NCBI GenBank assembly: GCA_900555465.1
Contig: USLE01000082.1
Location: forward strand, 1-6,379
Direction: 5' to 3'
DNA: 6,379 nucleotides
Source of the DNA: an uncultured Butyricicoccus sp.
Lineage (GTDB): Bacteria; Bacillota; Clostridia; Oscillospirales; Butyricicoccaceae
Each line of letters begins with the position of its first letter. Position 1 is the first letter of the stretch. The position numbers and the translations under genes are program-made. The notes beneath the pieces are model-generated. The model worked only from the letters and a program-made list of their open reading frames with translations, was not told the origin of the DNA and made no database searches. Shown here in pieces: positions 1-6,166 of this stretch.

Positions 1-235
1 CATCGCTGACCATCTGCAAAACGCGCTTGGTGCGCTTGCCCAGCACGCTTTCATCGAAAATCTCCCGGAACATCAGGCGCATCGCACGTTTCCAAGCCTG
101 GGAAGAAACACGGGCGCGCACCGTGCCGCCATAAACGGCGGTTTTCGGACTGCCGGTGTCATCCCGGTTCACGCAGCTGGGCGGTACGGTCTGCAAAATA
201 TGAAAATCCACATACAGTCGGTTGTTCACAGCCAT
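1..235 (-). CDS. casC: Cas7e/CasC (Cse4) Cascade backbone subunit, 5' part only
   Basis: The first 78 codons of the type I-E Cas7 protein are present; the rest lies beyond the left edge (the E. coli protein is about 360 residues). The family forms the six-copy backbone of Cascade that coats the crRNA spacer. Visible signatures are FHILQTVPPSCVNRDDTGSP near residues 11-30, followed by a YGG segment and ARVSSQAWKRAMR near residues 42-54, the conserved N-terminal block of the Cse4/CasC family. The ATG starts 2 nt after the cse2 stop (TAA-CA-ATG). A purine-rich GGAAGGAAG at the end of cse2 can act as ribosome binding site, so this is the fourth gene of the same minus-strand operon. No defect is seen in the visible part. 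Confidence 0.95.
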   Translation of the reverse strand, partial: MAVNNRLYVDFHILQTVPPSCVNRDDTGSPKTAVYGGTVRARVSSQAWKRAMRLMFREIFDESVLGKRTKRVLQMVSD

Positions 236-237
236 TG

Positions 238-867
238 TTAATCTTCCTTCCCTTCACTTGTGTTTGTGTTGTCCTTGTCCTCCAGCGGCCGGCGGTAAAA
301 ATCCTGCGCCCAGCGCAGGCGGACGCCCGCGACCGCTTCCGGGAACTGATACTGGTACAGATCGTGCGCCAAGGCGGCATAGTCCAGCGGGATGCCGCCG
401 GCACGCAGCAGCTGAACGATGCCGCGCAGATGCTGCGAGACGCCCTGTATCTCTACCGCTGTTGCCATCTGCTCAAACCGGCGCAGGATACGGATCTCCG
501 CGTCCACATCGTCGGCCGGCACCAAGCGGCGCACGGCCCGGCCCAGCGAACATCCTGTACCGTGCATCGGGCTGGCAGCCGGGTCATTGCCCTGCTGATG
601 CACCGCAAACAGGGTCAGCGCGATATACGCAGCCCACTCCGCCCGGCTGGGTGCGCCGCGGCTGTTCATCCACTCTTCCGGGAAATCCTCCAGCAGCACG
701 CCCCACAACGCAGGCAGCTCGCCCGGCGCTTTCCCCGCGCCGCGGCGCAGGTTTGCCAGCAGGGCTTTCTGCGGCCCGGGGGCAGGCATCGAGAGGATGC
801 GGCTGATCCGGCGGTCTACATAACCGGCAAGCTGGTTTGCGACTCCCTTCCCGATGGGCTGCGTCAT
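238..867 (-). CDS. casB: Cse2/CasB, Cascade small subunit (type I-E)
   Basis: This is a 209-residue protein of the Cse2/CasB family. In Cascade two copies form the inner belly that stabilises crRNA/target DNA and the displaced strand. The sequence is helical and basic, with family-like blocks: LANLRRGAGKAPGELPALWG (about residues 38-57), EWAAYIALTLFAVHQQG (about 82-98), a LGRAVRRL stretch, RRFEQMATA, and a C-terminal HLRGIVQLLRAGG / ALAHDLYQYQ / RLRWAQDFYR segment. Length is slightly above the E. coli protein (about 160) but normal for Firmicute and actinobacterial versions; the acidic, polar tail (about residues 197-209) looks disordered. The ATG overlaps the cse1 stop as ATGA, and an AGGGGAG purine run lies about 10 nt upstream, so translation is probably coupled to cse1. 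The cas7 start follows 2 nt after the stop. Family assignment rests on position in the operon plus these motifs. Confidence 0.93.
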   Translation of the reverse strand: MTQPIGKGVANQLAGYVDRRISRILSMPAPGPQKALLANLRRGAGKAPGELPALWGVLLEDFPEEWMNSRGAPSRAEWAAYIALTLFAVHQQGNDPAASPMHGTGCSLGRAVRRLVPADDVDAEIRILRRFEQMATAVEIQGVSQHLRGIVQLLRAGGIPLDYAALAHDLYQYQFPEAVAGVRLRWAQDFYRRPLEDKDNTNTSEGKED

Positions 868-2497
868 TTTTCATCACTCCCCTGATAAATTTCATATGCT
901 CTTTTTCTGAACCAGGAATACGCCCGCGGTGCGGCGTACAGCTGCTTTTTCCCGTTTTTATCCACGATTTTTCTGCCGAACAGCGCATTGGTTCCCGCAT
1001 GCTCCATATATTCCTGCCCGAGCTGCAATGCAAGGCGGCGTGCCGCCGTGATCCATTCGGTCAGCCGCTCCCCATCCACGATGTCTTTTTCCGGATCGAT
1101 TGCATACAGCCAATGCCGGAACGGTTCGTCTATCCGCTCATACCATTTTTCTTGCGCCGCACGCCGGACCTGTTTTTCTTCCTCGCTGTCTCCGCCGCCT
1201 GCTATAAAAATGCGCCCCGCCAGGATCCCAATTTCCTGCGCGACCGCATCGCATTTTGCAATTTCCTCCGCAATGCGTTTTTGCCACGGAACGCCCAGTT
1301 CATCGAGCAGCGCCGTCTGCATGGTCAGTGCATCTCCCAGCACATCGGTCACCGCGCTTTTCTGCGAACTGTCATAACGGTTGCAGACGGTTGCGAACTG
1401 CATATATCTCTTTTTCGTCAGGAAATGGTTTCGCTGCAATGCAGCGACCCAGCGCACAACACCGGGCACCTGATTGAAACCAGCCGCGCGCGGCGCAGGC
1501 ATAAAGATGTTGGAAAAGTCGCGCCACATCTGCCGTCCCGGCTCATGCGGCCGCGGCTCATAATAGACCGGCGTGTTTTTCTTCTCAACCTTTTTCCAGG
1601 CCGTCATCTGCTCGGCAAAGGTATCTTTGGGATCGAACGAATCCCCGCATAAAATGCCGTATCCGGTCACGGTTTCCCCTTCGCGGTTGAGCCAGATCAG
1701 GCGGGATTGCAGGGTAAGCAGCTCGGCCTGGTTATCCGGCAGCGGAATCACGCGCAGTTCTTCGCTGCGGGGTGTCTCACGCTCCCAAGCAGGCGGTTTT
1801 CTCCCCAAAGGCTATGGTCCGGCCGCAGCAGCACCAGATTGAGCAGCAGGGTTTCAAACAGATTGTTTCCTTTGGCATACACAAATCCGAGCTGCCCCAG
1901 CCAGGCGAGCGCAATTTTGCCTTCCCGCTGCTCCTTCGGGATATGCGGTTTGAGCGCCGCGTCATCAAATCCATTGAGGTAAAGCAGCCACCGCGCCGCT
2001 TCCGCGTAAGAAATGCCGGTTTTTCCTTCCCCTGTCCGGGAGGGGAAAAGGCGCAATTTGTTCCCGCTCTCCGACAGCTCGCCGATCAGCTTTGCCGCGC
2101 TGCACTGTGTTCCCTGCTGCGCGGTCTGAGACTGCCCGAAGGGCCGCGTGGGATGAAACAGCCAGAATCGTTCGTGCCATTGTTCCAGATACTGCACGAT
2201 CGGCTCCTCCGGCAGCGCCCCGCACGACCAGAGCGACACCCACCGTTCGATCGCATCGTCCGGCTCCTCAAGCGGCGCCTGCGCGCCGGTTTCGTCCATG
2301 CGCGAAAACGCGGTATGCAGCACTGCCAGCAGCAGGCGGAGCACCGCTATATTCTGCGTCGGCAGCTCCCCGCCCAGATCCGCAAACGTATGCGCGCGGA
2401 GCAGCACGTCGCGCAGAGATACCTCCGCGGCAGTACCGTCCGGCTGCAGCACACGGATCCACGGCTCGTCCACAAGATTAAATGCCGTCTCTGTCAT
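864..2497 (-). pseudogene. casA: Cse1/CasA (Cas8e), Cascade large subunit, frameshifted
   Basis: Cse1 recognises the PAM, helps open target DNA and recruits Cas3. The reading is split in two. The N-terminal part runs from ATG 2497 (MTETAFNLVDEPWI, the family's FNL-DEPWI opening) to about 1798, ending in LLRPDHSLWGEN. The C-terminal part is open from about 1808 to the stop at 864, starting KPPAWERETPRSEELR and ending in the helical C-terminal domain. The minus strand reads TGGGGAGAAAACCGCC; one extra A in the AAAA run would give W-G-E-K-P-P-A-W-E-R and join both halves into about 544 residues, a normal Cse1 length. Both halves look well conserved otherwise, which suggests a recent mutation or a homopolymer sequencing/assembly error. 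An AGGAGG site lies 6 nt before the start, whose ATG overlaps the cas3 stop (ATGA). If real, Cascade interference should be lost, though downstream genes could still be translated. Confidence 0.92.
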
Positions 2498-5205
2498 GTT
2501 TCCCCTCCTTTTTCTACGCACAGGCCGTCCTCTTTGGTGTATTGCAGGCGGTAGCCGCACAACGTGCCTCTGCCCGCCTGATCCAAAAGCAGGAACAGCT
2601 CACCGCGCAGCCACGCCGACTGCTGCCACTCCCGCAGCGTCGTGCAGCCGGGCTGTTCGAGTTCCCGGATCACCTGATCCATCCGCCAGCTCCGGCTGAA
2701 CAGCCCGGACAGACGCAGGCGCTGCTGCGCAATGTGCCGGCATTCCTCTGCCGATGGTACATGATCAGTATAGATCGGCTTTGCCGGATCGTCCATAGCA
2801 AATACTTGACCATCTTCGTTCTGGAACAGCACCAGCACCTCTATCGACGGATCGCCGCCGCGCACGCTGGCCTGCGCGCCCGATTCCCGCTCGTCCGCAT
2901 CATAATCCAGCAGGCCTGTCATATCATCCAGCAGGCCATATCCCGGCTTTCGCAGGAGGAAATGCCCCGCATCGCTGACTGCGATCTGATATTCCTTTTG
3001 GTATGCCTGCCAGGCCTCACGTGCGGCCTCGTCCAGTTGGTCGGGATCCGGATCGCTGTATGCCGCCTGCACCAATGCCGGAATATCCTCCGGCAAACGG
3101 ATCTGCGCGGTCAGCAGGCTTCGCGTGCGCAGCAGCAGCCACGCGCCGTAAACCGCACACGCCCCCGGCTCGAGTTCCTCGGTCTCCAGCACAATGCACT
3201 GGGCCGTCTTCAAAGCATCCGGCCGCACCCTAGAATGGCGGTGCAGCCGCCCGATGCGCTGCAGCAGCAGATCCATCGGGCACAGATCGGTCAGCAGCAG
3301 GTCAAAATCGATGTCAAGCGATTGCTCGAGCACCTGCGTGCCCACGACGATCAGCCCATTGCGCTGCGCCGGAGCCGAGTGCTTGCCCATCCGCTCGAGC
3401 AGATGCGTTTCCCGCTCGATGCGGTCTGTCATAATAAACTGCGAATGGAAATCGATCACCTGCATTTCCGGCAGCTCCCGCCGCAGCAGCTGCGCCAGCT
3501 GCTGCGCACGCTGGACGGTGTTGACAATGACGCCCGCGCAGCCGCCTGCATTTAATTTCTCCCGCAGGAGCGCTGTCACCTGTGCGGTTTTGGCATAGGT
3601 AATCTGAACCGCGCGGCTCTGCGACCTGTCTGATACCGCGGTCTGTTTGATCTCCATCCCATCTGTCCACGTCAGCAGCGGATACCCTAAACTGGTTTGC
3701 CAAGCCACCTGTTCCGGCAAACGGTATTTCTGTTTGCCCGCTCTGCCGGTCAGGTAGGCGGCAATCATCTCCCGCCGCCGAAAGGCGGGCAGCGTGGCAG
3801 ACAGCGCAATCACGGGCACGCCATATGCACCGAGCCAGGTAAGGGTCCGATCCAGATAGCAATTCATATACGGACTGTAGGAATGTACTTCATCGATAAT
3901 CACGGTTTTTCCTGCAAGCCCGAGGTGCCGCAGCATCACATGCTTTTGCCGGAGCGCAGCCATCAGCAGTTGGTCGACCGTGCCGACCACAAAGTCCGCG
4001 AGCAACGCCTGTTTTCTGCCCTCAAACCAGCTGTGCGCGATCAGACCGGTTGTTTCGCTTTCATCTTCCGCCAACCGTGCACTGCCGCGGAACAGCTCCC
4101 GGTACTGCTGATTGAGCGCCGCTGCGCCATGCGCCAGACGAATCCCATAGGTATCGTGATCCATCTCAGCTTGATAGGCGGCCCAGGTGCAGATGCGCGG
4201 GAACAGGCCGTTCGCTGTCGCCTGCGTCGGCAGTCCGAAAAATAAGCCGCCGGCTGCTTCCTTTCCGACGAGCTGCTCCGCTCCCGCGAGGGCCGCTTCG
4301 GTTTTTCCTGTGCCCATTTGCGCTTCCAGCACCAAAATGCCGGGTTGGGCCGCGGCCCCCAGTATGTCCATGACCGCAGTCTGGATCGGGTTCGGCGAAA
4401 ACCCGAACTGATCCTCGAACTTGGATTCATCCGTCCCCCACAGGCTGCCCTGCCACGGATTGGGCAGATCGATTGTCTGCCATGCCGCCTCGACACGCGC
4501 CGGATACTGTTGTTCGGAGCCGGTCTCCGTGACCGCAATCAGCGGAAAATATGTTGTATTGCTGGCGATCCAGTCCGCCATGATCAGCAGGCCGGTCAGC
4601 AGCATCTGTGCCGTCATCGGAATGCGCTGCGGCAGGCTGTCCGGATCGGCAACCCCCGCTTCTTTCATCGCTGCATCCAAAAAAGCGCGCCAGCACCGCT
4701 TCCATTGCGCCGGCTCTCTGCCTCCGAAATTTTTCGGCCAGGTCTCAATGGCATCTTCTGCATCGGCCATCACCGACTGCGGCTTGCCATGATGTGCGCC
4801 TGCGATCTGCGCGATTCTGGGCGGACAGCCATACCACAGCAAAATTGCTTCGCTTGCCATCGCGTGCGGCGTGCAATGCGGATCGGAAAAGCTGCCGCTG
4901 TCGGGTATGGGCAGCATACAAAGCGACGTATCCTCTACCGCTGTCCGGATGGTGCTTTGAAACACAGCTGTGAGCTTTCCAACGTCGTGCGTCAGCCCCA
5001 GAAAACGGATCAACTGCCAAAAGGCATCTGCGCCCACAGCGTCCTGCAAAAAACCGAGCGTCGGCTGCGGCAGCCACTCTCGGCAGAGCAATTCCAGCAC
5101 ACCGGCCGTATCCTCCGCGTGCATCCACACCGGCAAATAGTATCCTCTGTCCTCAGGATCGGATTTTGCAACGGCGCCACAGGCCGCATTTTTTAAATCA
5201 GACAT
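2494..5205 (-). CDS. cas3: Cas3, HD nuclease and SF2 helicase (type I-E)
   Basis: This 903-residue protein is the signature nuclease-helicase of type I CRISPR systems; it is recruited by target-bound Cascade, nicks the displaced strand and degrades it 3' to 5' using ATP. From the chosen start, the N-terminal HD domain shows H29 (MHAED), H73-D74 (LTHDVGK), H114, H138-H139 (GAHHGKP) and D211 (MADW), the expected metal ligands. The helicase has Walker A AQMGTGKT (295-302), DEVH (438-441), SAT (469-471), VNT (561-563), GTQVLEQSLDID (622-633) and QRIGR (649-653); all key residues appear intact. Length fits E. coli Cas3 (888). The start at 5205 (MSDLKN) is preferred because GGGGGAGG lies just upstream; a Met at 5250 in the same frame has no ribosome site and would overlap the predicted promoter. 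It is the first gene of the operon, and its stop overlaps the cse1 ATG. Confidence 0.97.
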   Translation of the reverse strand: MSDLKNAACGAVAKSDPEDRGYYLPVWMHAEDTAGVLELLCREWLPQPTLGFLQDAVGADAFWQLIRFLGLTHDVGKLTAVFQSTIRTAVEDTSLCMLPIPDSGSFSDPHCTPHAMASEAILLWYGCPPRIAQIAGAHHGKPQSVMADAEDAIETWPKNFGGREPAQWKRCWRAFLDAAMKEAGVADPDSLPQRIPMTAQMLLTGLLIMADWIASNTTYFPLIAVTETGSEQQYPARVEAAWQTIDLPNPWQGSLWGTDESKFEDQFGFSPNPIQTAVMDILGAAAQPGILVLEAQMGTGKTEAALAGAEQLVGKEAAGGLFFGLPTQATANGLFPRICTWAAYQAEMDHDTYGIRLAHGAAALNQQYRELFRGSARLAEDESETTGLIAHSWFEGRKQALLADFVVGTVDQLLMAALRQKHVMLRHLGLAGKTVIIDEVHSYSPYMNCYLDRTLTWLGAYGVPVIALSATLPAFRRREMIAAYLTGRAGKQKYRLPEQVAWQTSLGYPLLTWTDGMEIKQTAVSDRSQSRAVQITYAKTAQVTALLREKLNAGGCAGVIVNTVQRAQQLAQLLRRELPEMQVIDFHSQFIMTDRIERETHLLERMGKHSAPAQRNGLIVVGTQVLEQSLDIDFDLLLTDLCPMDLLLQRIGRLHRHSRVRPDALKTAQCIVLETEELEPGACAVYGAWLLLRTRSLLTAQIRLPEDIPALVQAAYSDPDPDQLDEAAREAWQAYQKEYQIAVSDAGHFLLRKPGYGLLDDMTGLLDYDADERESGAQASVRGGDPSIEVLVLFQNEDGQVFAMDDPAKPIYTDHVPSAEECRHIAQQRLRLSGLFSRSWRMDQVIRELEQPGCTTLREWQQSAWLRGELFLLLDQAGRGTLCGYRLQYTKEDGLCVEKGGET
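2504..2509 (-). promoter_or_regulatory. Ribosome binding site of cse1
   Basis: A full AGGAGG lies 6 nt upstream of ATG 2497, inside the end of cas3. It fixes MTETAFNL as the start, rather than the upstream in-frame Met at 2560, which would lie within cas3 and has no family support. Confidence 0.85.
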
Positions 5206-5208
5206 GCG

Positions 5209-5216
5209 CCTCCCCC
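5209..5216 (-). promoter_or_regulatory. Ribosome binding site of cas3
   Basis: GGGGGAGG lies only 3 nt before the ATG at 5205. The spacing is short but the site is strong, and it is the only good Shine-Dalgarno match near the 5' end of cas3. It decides the start in favour of 5205 over 5250. Confidence 0.65.
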
Positions 5217-5236
5217 GCTTCCTACTGTTTGTATCC

Positions 5237-5264
5237 AGTATAGCATACATATCCGGATATGCAA
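5237..5264 (-). promoter_or_regulatory. Candidate promoter of the cas operon with overlapping palindrome
   Basis: On the minus strand TTGCAT (5264-5259) and TATACT (5242-5237) are separated by 16 nt, a plausible sigma-A promoter. Transcription would begin near 5230, about 25 nt before the cas3 ATG. A perfect 14-bp palindrome, CATATCCGGATATG (5248-5261), covers most of the spacer and the edge of the -35, where a repressor dimer could block polymerase. An alternative -10, TATGCT (5247-5242), overlaps. The promoter call is from sequence match only. Confidence 0.55.
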
Positions 5265-5487
5265 ATTCAGGAAATTATAGTTATTTTTACTAATTCGTGT
5301 TTGCAAAAGCTGCACGCCGACCATAAAAGGCAGAAAACTGCACGAACCCGGCTTATTTCCTGATATGTTTGCGCATTTCTCCCAAAAATTTACCGCGCAC
5401 ATCCGCAATATGAAAACCGAGCGTCCCTCAGATCTGCACTAAACCAATCGTATCCGGCCACCTCGATACCCATTGATTTGCGGCAGT

Positions 5488-5529
5488 AAAATCACAAAAC
5501 CCCGCTGTTTCTTGCGAAACAGTGGGTTT
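5488..5529 (-). terminator. Intrinsic terminator downstream of the tRNA-Arg fragment
   Basis: Two nucleotides after the tRNA CCA end on the minus strand comes a hairpin with arms 5526-5516 and 5511-5501 around a GCAA loop (CCC-A-CTGTTTC against GAAACAG-C-GGG, with one A/C mismatch). It is followed by GTTTTGTGATTTT. This fits the original terminator of a tRNA gene and would also stop minus-strand transcription before the cas promoter. On the plus strand the same hairpin has a G-U pair in place of the mismatch but a poor T tract. Confidence 0.7.
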
Positions 5530-5531
5530 CC

Positions 5532-5576
5532 TGGTACGCCCGATGCGATTCGAACGCACGGCCTTTGGAGTCGGAG
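5532..5576 (-). pseudogene. 3' fragment of tRNA-Arg (CCG), probable attachment-site scar
   Basis: This 45-nt piece is positions 32-76 of a tRNA. It contains the anticodon loop CTCCGAC (anticodon CCG), the 3' anticodon strand TCCAA, variable loop AGGCC, T stem GTGCG/CGCAT around loop TTCGAAT, acceptor strand CGGGCGT, discriminator A and an encoded CCA. The T arm pairs fully (one G-U). The 5' anticodon strand expected to pair with TCCAA (TTGGA) and the D arm are missing: the sequence immediately upstream reads GAGACCCG, so this cannot be a functional tRNA. The break falls exactly at the 5' edge of the anticodon loop. Known tRNA-targeting tyrosine integrases often cross over in that loop and leave such a 3' copy at the far end of the element. 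Simple decay of a duplicated tRNA gene is the alternative. Confidence 0.82.
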
Positions 5577-5721
5577 CGGGTCTCTCCATTGATTTTCCTT
5601 GTATCTTTCGCAGAAAAAGTTCTGAATCCACGCAAAACCAGACATTTTACACTGCTTTTGCTCCAACAAATACAATGCGTCAGGAATGGTGTGGACGCCG
5701 GGAGGGACGCCAAATCATATT

Positions 5722-5915
5722 ATGGCAGCGCGAAGGCCTGCAGGTCTATTGGGAGGCCCCTGTCAAAATCATTCGGGATGGTGTGATCCAGCGGTTTGAA
5801 TTCACCTGCGAGCTTGCATGGAAGGCGACGCGACTGCGCAGGGGATCTATGAACAGATCGGCACGCAATATATCTGTTTGAGGCGCTGTTGGAAAAGCCG
5901 AAAAGCGAAATGTAA
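5722..5915 (+). pseudogene. Remnant of nucleotidyltransferase substrate-binding protein (HI0074/HepT-like)
   Basis: One frame reads GLQVYWEAPVKIIRDGVIQR then FEFTCELAWK (to 5824), matching the N-terminal core of the HI0074 family, whose typical form is RD-VIQRFEFT-ELAWK. Directly after it a second frame reads GDATAQGIYEQIGTQYI (5824-5874) and a third reads LFEALLEKPKSEM followed by a stop at 5913-5915; together these resemble the family C-terminus. The middle of the protein (several tens of residues, including the region with the usual catalytic or structural motifs) is deleted, and two frame changes remain. No good start or ribosome site is seen. These proteins normally pair with a small MNT-type nucleotidyltransferase as a HEPN/MNT toxin-antitoxin-like module; no partner gene remains here. 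The assignment rests on remembered family motifs. Confidence 0.6.
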
Positions 5916-5947
5916 CACAGGCAGGCAGAGCGCATAATGAATAAATT

Positions 5948-5964
5948 ACAGGTAAAAAACCTGT
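5948..5964. repeat. Short inverted repeat upstream of the ptsH promoter
   Basis: ACAGGT and ACCTGT are separated by five A residues. There is no T tract, so it is not a terminator. It ends about 38 nt before the -35 box of ptsH. It could be a small operator or chance. Confidence 0.3.
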
Positions 5965-6002
5965 GCAAATCAACAATTTTCATCCCAGTCAGGACAAAAC
6001 CG

Positions 6003-6031
6003 TTGACAAAGTATGTGGAAAATAGTATGCT
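6003..6031 (+). promoter_or_regulatory. Promoter of ptsH
   Basis: A perfect TTGACA (6003-6008), a 17-nt spacer and TATGCT (6026-6031) give a near-consensus sigma-A promoter. Transcription should start near 6038, leaving a leader of about 130 nt before the HPr start codon. Confidence 0.85.
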
Positions 6032-6052
6032 TTCTCTGTAAAAAGTTTACAC

Positions 6053-6082
6053 AGGCTTGTGACTGGTAAGGCAGGCAAGACC
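6053..6082 (+). promoter_or_regulatory. Ribonucleic antiterminator (RAT) in the ptsH leader
   Basis: The 30-nt stretch contains CTTGTGACTGGTAAGGCAGG and ends CAAGACC; as I recall the sacB RAT of Bacillus subtilis, it differs at only a few positions. It folds as a RAT should: GG/CC, CTTG/CAAG with a bulged A, an asymmetric internal loop, CTG/CAG, and a GTAAGG apical loop. BglG/LicT/SacY/GlcT proteins bind such hairpins and stop the overlapping terminator from forming. The last four bases, GACC, are also the first four of the terminator stem, so the two structures exclude each other. Which antiterminator acts here is not shown; its gene is not in the window. Confidence 0.88.
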
Positions 6083-6128
6083 AAACCACCGAATCGACAT
6101 ATCGTATTCGGTCGTTTGGTCTTTTTTT
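6079..6128 (+). terminator. Leader terminator of ptsH (attenuator)
   Basis: GACCAAAC (6079-6086) pairs with GTTTGGTC (6114-6121) and, after a C/C mismatch, ACCGAAT (6088-6094) pairs with ATTCGGT (6106-6112). CGA/TCG can extend the stem around a CATA loop with one bulged T. Seven T residues follow directly. This is a strong rho-independent terminator between the promoter and the HPr gene, so ptsH should be expressed only when it is prevented from folding. Confidence 0.92.
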
Positions 6129-6166
6129 ATTCCCGAACAGTCTGTAAATGAGAGAGGAAGATCGAA

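Larger units (their letters stand above)
5206..6166. other. Gene-poor, decayed intergenic region between cas3 and ptsH
   Basis: About 960 bases carry no intact protein gene. From left to right they hold the cas promoter, an AT-rich stretch (about 5265-5490) in which nothing convincing is seen apart from an isolated TATAAT on the minus strand (5279-5274), a terminator, a partial tRNA-Arg, about 145 bases with no recognisable content (5577-5721), a broken HI0074-like gene, and the promoter and leader of ptsH. No CRISPR repeats were seen here. Short open frames across this stretch lack ribosome sites and family signatures. Confidence 0.7.

Noticed and set aside
1748..1810. Programmed -1 frameshifting to make full-length Cse1
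   Set aside because: The local sequence in the first frame (GGA GAA AAC) is not a canonical X-XXY-YYZ slippery heptamer, and programmed shifting is not known for this family. A lost A or a sequencing error is simpler.
1772..2554. Plus-strand open frame opposite the N-terminal half of cse1
   Set aside because: Antisense shadow of a clearly recognisable family protein; no start signal and low-complexity composition.
2482..3555. Long plus-strand open frame opposite cas3
   Set aside because: It lies fully inside cas3 on the other strand, has no ribosome site or family signature, and is rich in Gln/Arg/His as expected from the antisense of a GC-rich gene.
5206..5250. Extended cas3 start at 5250 (MYAILDTNS...)
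   Set aside because: No Shine-Dalgarno site, and the codons overlap the predicted promoter and transcription start. The extension is not family-like.
5274..5279. Second cas promoter using TATAAT on the minus strand
   Set aside because: The -10 is perfect, but the nearest -35-like element (TTGCAA at 5306-5301) is 21 nt away, too far for a normal sigma-A promoter.
5470..5595. CCATTGATTT occurring at 5470-5479 and 5586-5595, flanking the tRNA fragment and terminator
   Set aside because: A 10-bp AT-rich match about 116 nt apart is weak, lacks the form of an insertion-sequence target duplication with terminal inverted repeats, and may be chance.
5522..5881. Plus-strand protein of 119 residues starting MGFLVRPMRFERTAFGVG
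   Set aside because: Its first part is the antisense translation of the tRNA-Arg fragment, a common source of spurious proteins. Only its last part reflects the HI0074-like remnant.
5206..6166. CRISPR array or leader in the intergenic region
   Set aside because: No direct repeats of about 28-29 nt with regular spacing are present. The array is probably beyond the left edge.
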